A stretch of 49,358 nt of DNA, taken from assembly GCA_019187225.1 (NCBI GenBank), contig JABAQQ010000057.1:1-49358 (forward strand). Direction: 5' to 3'. Origin of the DNA: Saprospiraceae bacterium (GTDB taxonomy: Bacteria > Bacteroidota > Bacteroidia > Chitinophagales > Saprospiraceae). Below are positions 36,412-44,621 of the stretch, one piece after another. Position 1 is the stretch's first letter. The number at the start of each line of letters is the position of its first letter. The translations under genes and the position numbers were made by a program. Below the pieces are notes generated by a model that saw only the letters and a list, made by a program, of their open reading frames with translations, was not told the DNA's origin and ran no database searches.

Positions 36412-38733
36412 ATGGGAATCATGAAAGCCCGCAACCGCATTGCAATCCTCATTGCCTTTTGGCTTCCCGCCTGCCATCTGCTTGCCCAAACTGATGCAGC
36501 GCCGGTGACCGTGCAGGTCAAAAATGAAAATGCCATCAATACGAAAGGACTGGAATTCAGCCCCACTTTTTATGAAGATGGGATCGTATTCATTTCTACC
36601 AACACGGCCGGTCTGAAAAAACTCACCGATCAAAACAAGCAGAACTATACTTCCATTCTCCGTTCGCGGCGTAGCTCGGACGGCGCATTGGGCACTGCAG
36701 AACCTTTCGCCAGGGAAATTTCCACCCAATACAACGAAGGCCCCGTCTGTTTTGACCGCACCGCCGAAACAGTCTATTTTTCCCGGAATATCCTCGTCAA
36801 TGGCAAAGAAAAACTCAGCAAGGATGGAAACCTGATGATGCGGATCTATTATTCCACAAACGAGGGTGGGGCGTGGAAAGAGCCGCAACCCGTATTCCCC
36901 GTAAACGATGAAGGTTATGCCGATTGTCACCCGGCCATCAGCATTGACGGAGACAAATTGTTCTTCTCTTCCAACCGTCCCGGCGGCCAGGGCGGGATGG
37001 ACATTTATGTTTCCTATCGCGTTGGCGAATCGTGGAGCGAGCCGGTGAACCTCGGCGCAGGGGTGAACACTTCCGGCAACGAGGCTTTCCCCTTTATTCA
37101 TGCTGACAACTCCTTGTATTATGCTTCCACGGGCCTGCCCGGAGGCCAGGGGGGGTTCGACCTCTATTACGTGATCCCTGAAGAGAACTCGCAGTGGACG
37201 AAACCGGTTAACATGGGTACTCCTTTCAATACTCCCGGCGACGACTTTGGCCTGATCGTAGACCTGAACAAGATCAACGGCTACTACTCCACCAACGGCA
37301 ACGGCGGCGCGGGCGCCGACGAAGTTTTTAGTTTTCACGTGGAAAACGGCAACCTCGACGATTACCTGCTGCAGAATCAGCGCGTGCCCGACCGCGACCT
37401 CGACCTGCGCATCGTAGTGACCGAAAAAAACTCCAACAAAGCTGTTTATGAAGCGGCGGTTCAGATACTTGATTACGGCAAAAACAACGTCATCGGTCGC
37501 GACGAACAGGGAAATCTGATCACGATCCAGAATGTGAACGGCCAGGAAGTGATGAAATCGCTGCCTCCTGACAAAGGCATCAACGGTGAAACGGACGCCA
37601 AAGGCCGCTTCCTGACAGAGGTTAAGCCAGGCAGTTATGCCGTCAGTGTGTCCAAAGAGGGCTATCAGTCTAAACAGATCCGCATTCAGATATCCAAACC
37701 CGGCAATGAAGTCGCTGTGCAGTTGGAAAAAACACCGAACATCAACAAAATTCAATGGAATCCTTCGGTATTCAACTACGTCACCAATGCTCCGCTCGCC
37801 GGCGCCGTGATGGTGCTGACCAATAAAACCACCGGTCATCAGGATACCGTAGTGACCGATGCCAATGGCATGGTAGATCATTACCTCAATCCCAACACGA
37901 AATATAAACTGGACATGTTCCAGGCCGGCCGTCTCATCGGCAGTACCGAGATTGATACCCAGGGATGGCTGCCCAACCAGTTGACCATGCAAAATATCTC
38001 GGTGGCGCCCTTGTTGCCGGGCTCTGTTATCGAATTGCCCAACATATACTATAACTTTAACGATGCTACTCTGCGGCCCGACGGGCGAAAGGACCTCGAC
38101 CTGCTTGTTTCCCTGATGAAACAGCACCCCAGCATCAAAGTCGAACTCGCCAGCCATACCGATTGTCGCGGTAACAACAAATACAACCAGACCCTCAGCC
38201 AGCGCCGCGCCGACGGCGTGGTGGATTACCTGGCTACGCAGGGTATTGCCCGCGCCCGCATGCGCCCCGTCGGTTATGGCGAAAGCGAACCGCGCAACAG
38301 ATGCCGCGACGGCGTGAACTGCTCCGAACAGGAACACGCCCGCAACCGCCGTACCGAAGTGCGTATCCTCACGGGTGTACAGGGCGCGGCAATGGTGTAT
38401 GTGGACGGACAGATCGCCAATCAGGCGAATCCGCCTGCTCAGGCACAAAACATCAATACATCTCCCGCTCCGGCAGGGCAGATCCTGGTGAGCAATGCCG
38501 AGCGTGATTCTTACCATGTGGTGGCCGGTTCATTCCTGATGGAAGAACGTGCGCAAAAACAATTAGGCAACATTCACAACGCCGGATTCAGAGACGCTCA
38601 GATCGTGCGTTTTCCAAACTCCACCTATTTTTCGATCAGTGTCGGTAAATTCAAGTCGCGTAAAGACGCCGACGCTTTGAAAAAACGCCTTGAAAGCAGC
38701 GGAATTGATGCCTTCGTACGGGCGGTGCAATAA
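36412..38733 (+). CDS. OmpA-family PorE-like protein with C-terminal SPOR domain
   Basis: 773 residues (an alternative start at ATG 36421 shortens it by three). A signal peptide ends near LLAQT; LPAC at residues 18-21 from ATG 36412 could act as a lipobox. Residues about 40-340 carry PD40/WD40-like propeller repeats (ADCHPAISIDGDKLFFSSNRPGG, EAFPFIHADNSLYYASTG, DDFGLIVDLNKINGYYSTNGNGG). Carboxypeptidase-regulatory-like segments follow, then an OmpA domain (about 541-653; IYYNFNDATLRPDGRKDLDL, ELASHTDCRGNNKYNQTLSQ, RNRRTEVRI) that binds peptidoglycan, and a SPOR domain (about 699-773; YHVVAGSFLMEERAQKQLG). PorE of Porphyromonas has a similar propeller-CRD-OmpA layout and ties T9SS to the wall; the SPOR addition is unusual. 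Confidence 0.9.
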   Translation: MGIMKARNRIAILIAFWLPACHLLAQTDAAPVTVQVKNENAINTKGLEFSPTFYEDGIVFISTNTAGLKKLTDQNKQNYTSILRSRRSSDGALGTAEPFAREISTQYNEGPVCFDRTAETVYFSRNILVNGKEKLSKDGNLMMRIYYSTNEGGAWKEPQPVFPVNDEGYADCHPAISIDGDKLFFSSNRPGGQGGMDIYVSYRVGESWSEPVNLGAGVNTSGNEAFPFIHADNSLYYASTGLPGGQGGFDLYYVIPEENSQWTKPVNMGTPFNTPGDDFGLIVDLNKINGYYSTNGNGGAGADEVFSFHVENGNLDDYLLQNQRVPDRDLDLRIVVTEKNSNKAVYEAAVQILDYGKNNVIGRDEQGNLITIQNVNGQEVMKSLPPDKGINGETDAKGRFLTEVKPGSYAVSVSKEGYQSKQIRIQISKPGNEVAVQLEKTPNINKIQWNPSVFNYVTNAPLAGAVMVLTNKTTGHQDTVVTDANGMVDHYLNPNTKYKLDMFQAGRLIGSTEIDTQGWLPNQLTMQNISVAPLLPGSVIELPNIYYNFNDATLRPDGRKDLDLLVSLMKQHPSIKVELASHTDCRGNNKYNQTLSQRRADGVVDYLATQGIARARMRPVGYGESEPRNRCRDGVNCSEQEHARNRRTEVRILTGVQGAAMVYVDGQIANQANPPAQAQNINTSPAPAGQILVSNAERDSYHVVAGSFLMEERAQKQLGNIHNAGFRDAQIVRFPNSTYFSISVGKFKSRKDADALKKRLESSGIDAFVRAVQ

Positions 38734-38761
38734 TAGGTTTTACAGGTTAACGGGGTTTGTG

Positions 38762-38811
38762 GGTTAACGGGTTTGCGGGATAAATACTCGTATACCCGTT
38801 AACCTTTTTAC
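38762..38811 (+). terminator. Hairpin/terminator after the PorE-like gene
   Basis: GGTTAACGGG (38762-38771) pairs perfectly with CCCGTTAACC (38795-38804), followed by TTTTTACC. It sits in a low-complexity block of GGTTAACGGGTTTG words and could end the surface-protein transcript. Confidence 0.55.
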
Positions 38812-38873
38812 CTTCGCGCCAACTTTCGGAGGCAAGGTTTGTTTCCCGAAAAAAGCTAAAAGAGGATTTTGTC

Positions 38874-39221
38874 ATGGCTATAATGATAACCGATGAGTGC
38901 ATCAACTGCGGTGCGTGCGAACCGGAATGCCCCAACAACGCCATTTATGAAGGCGGCGTAGAGTGGGCTGTTTCGGACGGTAACACGGTAAAAGGACAAT
39001 ATACGCTGGAAGACGGCACAGTGGTGGATGCCGACAGAAAAAACGCTCCCATTTCCAACGATTTCTATTACATCGTGCCCGACAAATGCACCGAATGCGT
39101 CGGATTCCACGAAGAACCTCAATGTGCCGCCGTATGCCCGGTGGATTGTTGTGTGCCCGATCCCGACCACGTGGAATCGAAAGAACATTTACTGGAGCGA
39201 AAAGCGCGGCTGCATCTGTAG
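38874..39221 (+). CDS. 2[4Fe-4S] ferredoxin
   Basis: 115 residues. Cluster I is ligated by Cys9, 12, 15 and 19 ([12 protein letters not shown]); cluster II by Cys72, 75, 84 and 88, with a long spacer between the second and third ligands ([18 protein letters not shown]), as in the YfhL-type ferredoxins of Bacteroidota and Proteobacteria. About 50 residues with a beta-like insert separate the clusters ([20 protein letters not shown]). A low-potential cytoplasmic electron carrier; its partner is not apparent here, though radical SAM enzymes such as that at 1522 need a reductant of this kind. Single gene. Confidence 0.93.
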   Translation: MAIMITDECINCGACEPECPNNAIYEGGVEWAVSDGNTVKGQYTLEDGTVVDADRKNAPISNDFYYIVPDKCTECVGFHEEPQCAAVCPVDCCVPDPDHVESKEHLLERKARLHL

Positions 39222-39310
39222 AGTGATGATGAGTGATGCGTTTATGTCGCGCTCGGCGTTCATCGTTTCTAACTCATAACTTACAACTCCTCAAAGAAGT
39301 TTTCATGGTT

Positions 39311-40312
39311 CTAATGATTGCCTGCTGTTCCGGCAAACCGGGATGAGCGGGCAATTTTGTTGAATGCCGCAAACACATCCCCAAAATCAAACGTCTCCAG
39401 ATTCCGCCAGAAATCCAGCGTCTCCTTCAACTGGCTTACCGACGATACGCCGAGCAAAATCCCGCTCAGATCCGGATGCAACCCTGCGAATATCAATCCC
39501 ACGTGATTCATCGTCTTCACCGGAGGCCGCACAAAGGCCGTATTCAGTTCGGGTAAAAGGCTCCGGATTTTTTCCAGCACCGCCGCTACTTTTTCCGGCT
39601 GGCCGCCCCTTGCGAGAAAGACGCTGCCGGGTTCGTAATGTTGATCGAGTTTCACGCCGCCGCCATTGATGCCGTAAGCGAAGAGGCGGTGATGGGTGGA
39701 TTGCTTAGTGGCGATTGGTGATTGGTTGTTGGGTTGGAAGGGGAGGAGAAATGGCTCGTAACGTTCAATATCCGACTGAAAAACGTTGTGTTTCAACTGA
39801 ATATCGAGTGAAAGTCCCAAATCCTTATTGACAGCGGCGTAGACTTCCGGGAATTTGATGCCGGACAGTCCGGGTCGGATGCCGGTGTCCCGTTGCAGCG
39901 TCGCAAGGCTTTCCAACGACGCGCGGATATCCGCCTGGTCGTCGCGGTTGTCCCAGTGGAACATAAGGCAATGCAAATTATCCCCGAACAAACGGTGGTA
40001 TTCCTCACCCATCATCAGCACGAAGGAGGGGGCGAGGTTCACCTCCGGAGAGCGCATGTTGTCGAGGCTGCCGATCTTCATAGTGATATGCAGGTCACGC
40101 AAACCGTGCGCCTGAACGTATTCGAGCAGAATTTTCTCGGATGCCCGGAAATCGGCAGGATTTCGGTTGATGGGATAATTCGTAGCGCAGTCCACGTCAC
40201 GCCGGCCGCTTGCGAGCCAGGTATCGAGCAGGCGGAAGGCTTCCTGACGCGCGACGTTCCAGCCCCATTGAGCCGAACCGAGGATCAGCGACCGGGTTGT
40301 TGTATCCTTCAT
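39311..40312 (-). CDS. Aldo/keto reductase family protein
   Basis: 333 residues with AKR features: LILGSAQWGWNVARQEAFRLLD at the start, the catalytic tetrad Asp41 and Tyr46 (DVDCATNYP), Lys79 (ITMKIG) and His119 (CLMFHWDN), and the C-terminal cofactor-side ILLGVSSVSQLKETLDF. It probably reduces a carbonyl with NAD(P)H in the cytoplasm; the substrate is unknown. Residues about 192-210 (PNNQSPIATKQSTHH) are encoded by a GT/AC low-complexity tract and look like an insertion in a surface loop. It is divergent from the bacilliredoxin gene; the intervening 160 bases hold its promoter. Confidence 0.85.
   Translation of the reverse strand: MKDTTTRSLILGSAQWGWNVARQEAFRLLDTWLASGRRDVDCATNYPINRNPADFRASEKILLEYVQAHGLRDLHITMKIGSLDNMRSPEVNLAPSFVLMMGEEYHRLFGDNLHCLMFHWDNRDDQADIRASLESLATLQRDTGIRPGLSGIKFPEVYAAVNKDLGLSLDIQLKHNVFQSDIERYEPFLLPFQPNNQSPIATKQSTHHRLFAYGINGGGVKLDQHYEPGSVFLARGGQPEKVAAVLEKIRSLLPELNTAFVRPPVKTMNHVGLIFAGLHPDLSGILLGVSSVSQLKETLDFWRNLETFDFGDVFAAFNKIARSSRFAGTAGNH
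39684..39737 (-). repeat. Low-complexity tract inside the aldo/keto reductase gene
   Basis: GATTGGTGATTGGTTGTTGG-like words on the plus strand, read in frame on the minus strand as NNQSPIATKQSTHH. It resembles one arm of the low-complexity hairpins found elsewhere in the window. Confidence 0.6.
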
Positions 40313-40407
40313 CGTTGTTCGTTTTTAGTAGTTCAACATTCGATATTCAAGCGGGTAAAGGTATATCCTGAACAAACTCCGTTCTGTGCTGTTTTTGCGA
40401 AGCGAAT

Positions 40408-40415
40408 TATCTTTG
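40408..40415 (+). promoter_or_regulatory. Probable -7 promoter element of the bacilliredoxin gene
   Basis: TATCTTTG followed by C is an exact match to the Bacteroidota TAnnTTTG element, 57 bases before ATG 40472. The nearest TTTG upstream (40393-40396) is closer than usual, so the -33 box is uncertain. The leader behind it repeats CTCACG/TCTCAC words. Confidence 0.5.
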
Positions 40416-40471
40416 CACCCACATTAACACCCGAATCTCTCACGTCTCTCACATTCTCACGCCTCTCACAC

Positions 40472-40885
40472 ATGTATCCGATACAGCTTACAACTCCTAT
40501 GGCGCAAGACCTCACCAACTACGGTTTCGAGGCTTTGACAACGCCTGCTGAAGTAGAACAGGTATTTGAAAATCAGGAAGGTACTGCATTGCTGGTGGTA
40601 AACAGCGTTTGTGGTTGTGCCGCAGCGATGGCGCGCCCCGGTGCAAAACGCTCTCTTGAAAATGGTAAAAAACCGGCAAAACTATACACGGTTTTTGCCG
40701 GAGTGGACGCGGAAGCCACTGCCAAGGCACGGGAGTATCTGCTTCCGTATCCGCCCTCTTCGCCGAGCATCGCCTTGTTCAAAGACGGCAAACTGGTACA
40801 TTTTCTGGAACGTCGCCACATCGAAGGCCGCCCTGCAGAAGTCATTGCGGAAAATTTGAAAATGGCGTATGAACAGTACTGCTGA
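40472..40885 (+). CDS. Bacilliredoxin (BrxA/BrxB, YphP/YqiW family)
   Basis: 137 residues from ATG 40472. MYPIQLTTPMAQDLTNYGFE and LLVVNSVCGCAAAMARPGA are diagnostic: the CGC motif places the redox cysteines at 47 and 49, followed by TVFAGVDAEATAKAREYL and PYPPSSPSIALFKDGKLVHFLERR, where the thioredoxin-like fold carries Ser-Pro before its strand. These proteins remove bacillithiol from protein cysteines or act as a related thiol-disulfide exchanger; many Bacteroidota keep them. An upstream in-frame extension exists but belongs to the antisense side of the aldo/keto reductase gene. A TAnnTTTG promoter precedes it and a structured terminator region follows. Confidence 0.93.
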   Translation: MYPIQLTTPMAQDLTNYGFEALTTPAEVEQVFENQEGTALLVVNSVCGCAAAMARPGAKRSLENGKKPAKLYTVFAGVDAEATAKAREYLLPYPPSSPSIALFKDGKLVHFLERRHIEGRPAEVIAENLKMAYEQYC

Positions 40886-40894
40886 TCAGTAGCA

Positions 40895-40998
40895 GTTTTA
40901 CCCGCCGGAGCTTTCCTGTCTCTATTGAGAAAATATGGCAGGTAAAAAGTGAAGGCGGGAACAGTAGCCCGCTATTGTCAGGACTCTGCGGGTAAAAC
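40895..40998 (+). promoter_or_regulatory. Riboswitch-like multi-stem leader (class unknown)
   Basis: GTTTTACCCGC (40895-40905) pairs perfectly with GCGGGTAAAAC (40988-40998), closing a region with two inner hairpins: 40915-40942 (CCTG/CAGG and TCTC/GAGA) and 40955-40972 (GCGGG/CCCGC). The last three bases of the closing stem are also the first three of the terminator stem (40996), so the two helices exclude each other at their edge. That three-way-junction-plus-terminator layout suits a riboswitch controlling the transporter at 41094. It matches no class I can name. Confidence 0.4.
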
Positions 40999-41037
40999 AG
41001 GCAGCAGGTCGGAAACTTGCTGCCTGTTGCATTTTTT
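40996..41037 (+). terminator. Strong intrinsic terminator before the DASS transporter
   Basis: AACAGGCAGCA (40996-41006) pairs over 11 bp with TGCTGCCTGTT (41018-41028) and is followed by GCATTTTTT. It either ends the bacilliredoxin transcript or is the expression platform of the leader at 40895-40998. Confidence 0.85.
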
Positions 41038-41093
41038 GCAAAATATATTTAGCCGGTGTGCAATTTTCGCCGTTCGTTTTGTCCTTTTGCGAT

Positions 41094-42518
41094 ATGAACC
41101 AACGTCTTCTTGCCCGGCTTTCCGGCCCGGTTTTATTTCTGTTGATCACAGTTTTGCCCGTTCCTGCCGGCATGCCGGAAGCTGCGAAAATGACCGCCGC
41201 CATAGCCGTATGGATGGCCGTTTGGTGGATCACGGAACCAGTTGATATTGCCGTGACCTCTCTGCTGCCGCTCGTGCTGTTCCCCTTGTGCGGAGTGGCG
41301 CCTTTAAAGAACATTTCCGGTGAGTACGGCAACGAGATCATATTCCTTTTTATCGCGGGTTTTTTCTTTGGAAAGACCATCGAGCGCTGGCAATTACACC
41401 GCCGCATTGCCCTCCGCCTGGTATATTGGCTGGGTAGCAACCCGGCGCGGACAGTGCTGGGTTTTATGATCGCTACGGCGTTTATCTCGATGTGGATATC
41501 CAATACCGCGACGGCGGTGATGATGACTCCCGTGGCGATTGCAGTAGCCCGCGACGCGCATTTTCAGGGCAATAACTTCAATAAAACCCTGTTGCTCGGT
41601 GTGGGTTACGCCTGTTCGATCGGAGGCCTGGCTACCATCATCGGTACGCCGACCAACGCGATCTTTCTTTCCTATGTGCAACAAAAAATGGATGTCCAGG
41701 TATCGTTTTGGCAATGGTTTGTCTTTGGGCTGCCCTTCGCGATGACATTGCTGGTTGTCTGCTGGTGGTTGTTGTTGCGCATATTTCCCTTAGAAAAAAA
41801 CGCCGGCGGCACGGATCATGACGGCCGTGCTGCCATCCGGGCGGAACTGGCGCTGCTGGGGCCCCTCACCTTGCCCGAAAGACGGCTGATGTGGGTGTTC
41901 GGCACAGTCATTCTGGCATGGGTGACCGGTTCCCTGATGTGGTATGATCGCGTGCCCAATTGCAACGACACCGTTGTGGCAGTAGCGGGGGCCATTATGT
42001 TATTTCTCGTGCCTTCCGACGACATTCGACGCCCCCTGCTCGACTGGGACACGGCCCTGAAAATTCCCTGGGGCATCATCTTGCTATTCGGCGGCGGGCT
42101 GGCATTGGCCAAGGGCTTCGATCAAAGCGGCCTGGCGGCCTGGCTGGGCGAACAGATGAAAGGTCTGAATACCCTTTCTCTTGTTTTTATACTGTTGGCA
42201 GTGCTGGCGGTGGTAGTATTGCTGAGCGAGGTGGCGAGCAACATTGCCACTGCTTCCATGATGATGCCCGTGCTGGCGGCACTGGCTGGAAGCATCGGAG
42301 CGCATCCGTTCGGTTTGTTGCTGAGCGCGACCCTTGCGGCTTCCTTTGGATTCGGCTTGCCCGTGGCGACAGCACCCAATACGATTGTCTACAGCTCGGG
42401 TTTCATTTCCACACGCGATATGGCAAAAGCAGGTTTTTTGCTCGATGCGGTGGCGATACTGTTGTTGCTCGCTTTTTTGTACGTGTTGTTGCCGGTGGTG
42501 TGGGGGATACGGTTTTAA
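41094..42518 (+). CDS. DASS/SLC13 family sodium-coupled anion transporter
   Basis: About 474 residues from ATG 41094 (an upstream ATG at 41058 is possible). About 11-12 hydrophobic helices. AVWMAVWWITEPVDIAVTSLLPL and NEIIFLFIAGFFFGKTIERW are typical of DASS symporters. The two signature Ser-Asn-Thr-like hairpins are ISNTATAVMMTP and SEVASNIATASMMMP, and IIGTPTNAIF is also present. The family imports di- and tricarboxylates or sulfate with sodium; the two signatures favour a dicarboxylate-type carrier but do not settle the substrate. The gene is preceded by the structured leader and terminator at 40895-41037. Confidence 0.92.
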   Translation: MNQRLLARLSGPVLFLLITVLPVPAGMPEAAKMTAAIAVWMAVWWITEPVDIAVTSLLPLVLFPLCGVAPLKNISGEYGNEIIFLFIAGFFFGKTIERWQLHRRIALRLVYWLGSNPARTVLGFMIATAFISMWISNTATAVMMTPVAIAVARDAHFQGNNFNKTLLLGVGYACSIGGLATIIGTPTNAIFLSYVQQKMDVQVSFWQWFVFGLPFAMTLLVVCWWLLLRIFPLEKNAGGTDHDGRAAIRAELALLGPLTLPERRLMWVFGTVILAWVTGSLMWYDRVPNCNDTVVAVAGAIMLFLVPSDDIRRPLLDWDTALKIPWGIILLFGGGLALAKGFDQSGLAAWLGEQMKGLNTLSLVFILLAVLAVVVLLSEVASNIATASMMMPVLAALAGSIGAHPFGLLLSATLAASFGFGLPVATAPNTIVYSSGFISTRDMAKAGFLLDAVAILLLLAFLYVLLPVVWGIRF

Positions 42519-42722
42519 AATAATTGCAGGATGCGATTTTGCGTTTTTTCCCGGCATGTGCATTGGGGAAAACGCGATGGGATTTTAAATGATGGAAAAT
42601 AACCGCGCAATACCGTAGCAAAATGCAGTATACAAGGTCTTATTTGTCATTTGCCCAAAAAAACGATTGAGATGGCCTGAAAACGGCTAAATTGGCCCTT
42701 CAAGAAAAGTGCCCTTTTCCAG

Positions 42723-43955
42723 ATGTTCAAATCCTTCATGTTCCTGTTGCTCTTATTCTTTTGTCCAGCTTCGGGTGTGGAAGCGCAGGGCGGCTTTTTT
42801 ATACCGGAAGGGCAGCGGCAGATGGATATTCCATTCGAGTATACCAACAATTTTATCATCCTGACCGTCACCTTCAACGGCCTCCTGCCTTTGAAATTCA
42901 TATTCGACACCGGGGCCGAACACACGATCCTGAGCAAGCGGGAGATCAGCGATATGCTCAATGTGACCTACGAGCGCGAGTTTCGCGTGACCGGTTCCGA
43001 TCTGAAGACCGAACTGGTGGCTTATTTAGCCCGTCGTGTGCGCTTCGATATACCGGAAAAAGCCGCCGCACCATCGGTGGACATCCTGGTTTTGCAGGAA
43101 GATTATTTTCGCTTCGAAGAGTACGCCGGAGTCAATGTACACGGCATCATGGCCGCAAATGCCTTTTCAAAATACATCATCAAGATCAATTATGACCGCA
43201 AGGTGATGACGCTTTACGACCGTGCATATTTCAAAGTACGCGAAGCGGGTTACGAAGCGGTGCCGGTCGAAATTTTCCGCAATAAAATTTACCTGAAGAC
43301 CAATCTCAAAATTGTGCCCGATTCCGTAGCGCCGGTGAAACTGTTGCTCGACACGGGCGCGGGTCTTCCCCTGTTGCTTTTCAGCGATACGCATCCCCTG
43401 CTGCACCCTTCGGCAAATGCCATCTCTTCCAACATCGGCATGGGCTTAGGCGGCTATCTGGAGGGTTTTACCGGCCGGATACACCATGTTGAAATAGGCG
43501 CTTTCTCCCAACAAAATGTCATTACCTACTTTCAAACGCTGGACACCGTGTACAATGCCGAACACCTCAACAAACGAAACGGGCTCATCGGCAACACCCT
43601 GCTCAGCCGTTTTTATGTCATTCTGGACTACCAGACAGCGACGATCTGGCTCAAACCTGCGCGGAACTTCAAAAGCGAATTTGTTTATGATCGCAGCGGC
43701 CTGAACATCATCGCTTCCGGCGCCAACTTCAATCGCTTTACCGTGCAGAGCGTCTTGCCCAATTCACCCGCTGCCGAGGCGGATTTCCGCAAGGGCGATG
43801 AAATCGTCCGGGTCGGTTGGTTGCCCACTTCATTTTCTTCGCTGGCCGACCTGCAACACACATTTCAAAAAAAAGCAGGTAAAAAACTCAAGGTCGTGAT
43901 ACGGCGCGATGGCAAGCTGATAAAAAAAAGGATCGTACTGCGGGATTTGATTTAA
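42723..43955 (+). CDS. Retroviral-type aspartic protease with C-terminal PDZ domain
   Basis: 410 residues. Signal peptide 1-22 (FMFLLLLFFCPASGVEAQ). There are two pepsin/retropepsin-like lobes, each with the catalytic DTGA motif (Asp62 in FIFDTGAEHTILSKRE and Asp210 in LLLDTGAGLPLLLF), each followed by an Ile/Leu-Gly strand (VNVHGIMAANAFSKY, NGLIGNTLLSRFYVIL). A PDZ domain ends the protein (about 325-410; VLPNSPAAEADFRKGDEIVRVG, LKVVIRRDGKL). Two DTGA sites in one chain mean the active dimer is intramolecular. Such proteins occur throughout Bacteroidota with unknown substrates; the PDZ domain probably binds protein C-termini in the periplasm. Confidence 0.9.
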   Translation: MFKSFMFLLLLFFCPASGVEAQGGFFIPEGQRQMDIPFEYTNNFIILTVTFNGLLPLKFIFDTGAEHTILSKREISDMLNVTYEREFRVTGSDLKTELVAYLARRVRFDIPEKAAAPSVDILVLQEDYFRFEEYAGVNVHGIMAANAFSKYIIKINYDRKVMTLYDRAYFKVREAGYEAVPVEIFRNKIYLKTNLKIVPDSVAPVKLLLDTGAGLPLLLFSDTHPLLHPSANAISSNIGMGLGGYLEGFTGRIHHVEIGAFSQQNVITYFQTLDTVYNAEHLNKRNGLIGNTLLSRFYVILDYQTATIWLKPARNFKSEFVYDRSGLNIIASGANFNRFTVQSVLPNSPAAEADFRKGDEIVRVGWLPTSFSSLADLQHTFQKKAGKKLKVVIRRDGKLIKKRIVLRDLI

Positions 43956-43964
43956 AAATGTTTA

Positions 43965-44441
43965 TCAACTCAACACATCCACCATCGTTTTCAATGCGAC
44001 AAAAATGGGTTCGCGACCTTCTTTGGTGACGAGGGCGTCGGGGTCGTCTTCCTCTTCTAACACTGCATCTTCGGCGAATGCCAGCAGGTCTTCCTGCGAA
44101 GTTTGCTCAAAAAAAGGATTGAGCCGGTCGCGGAACTTTTTGGCCGTCGAATGCTCCAGCACCTCGTAGTTTTTTTCCTCTGCCATACCAATCTGTTCTT
44201 CGGAAACCGGCTCGATGGGACCATTTACTTTTATGATCGCCAGCCAGGCAATGAGCGCGAGGTATTGGAGATAGCCTTTTTCATCCTCGTTGAGCAGGTC
44301 GAAGTTGTCGCTGAACAGCCACGCGAACAACACCGGTTGCGCTTCGGCGAAGGCTTCCATGCTCCGTTCATACTCTTCATCTGGCAGGTTTTCCAATTCT
44401 TCGATAACTGCGTCTATTATTTTTTCAGAAACGAATTCCAT
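43965..44441 (-). CDS. Acidic hypothetical cytoplasmic protein
   Basis: 158 residues, rich in Glu and Asp, all-helical by eye (MEFVSEKIIDAVIEELENLP, YERSMEAFAEAQPVLFAWLF, YLQYLALIAWLAIIKVNG), ending in DALVTKEGREPIFVALKTMV. No signal peptide or metal motif. I do not recognise a family; the composition recalls small conserved Bacteroidota proteins. It is convergent with the protease gene (9 bases between stops) and divergent from the amidotransferase gene. Confidence 0.72.
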   Translation of the reverse strand: MEFVSEKIIDAVIEELENLPDEEYERSMEAFAEAQPVLFAWLFSDNFDLLNEDEKGYLQYLALIAWLAIIKVNGPIEPVSEEQIGMAEEKNYEVLEHSTAKKFRDRLNPFFEQTSQEDLLAFAEDAVLEEEDDPDALVTKEGREPIFVALKTMVDVLS

Positions 44442-44621
44442 ATATCAAGTCTTTGAAAATCAAAAAGTAATTGATTGGAAAGGGGGCAAACTTACTCTGT
44501 TGGGGGCTCATTGCCAAATAAAAACGCTGAACGCCCGCTTCGTTTTCATTTCCGTTTCCGACCTTCGCTTTTTATTATCCCGCCGATTGACATTCATCAT
44601 TCATCATTCGTCCTTTTCAAG

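Noticed and set aside
36400-38517. 705-codon minus-strand open frame
   Set aside because: It is the antisense shadow of the OmpA/SPOR gene, which has several recognisable domains; the antisense translation has none.
40895-40998. Cobalamin riboswitch
   Set aside because: A GTCAGGA/CTGC stretch recalls the B12 box, but the other conserved elements are absent and the region is about half the usual length. It is kept only as an unclassified leader.
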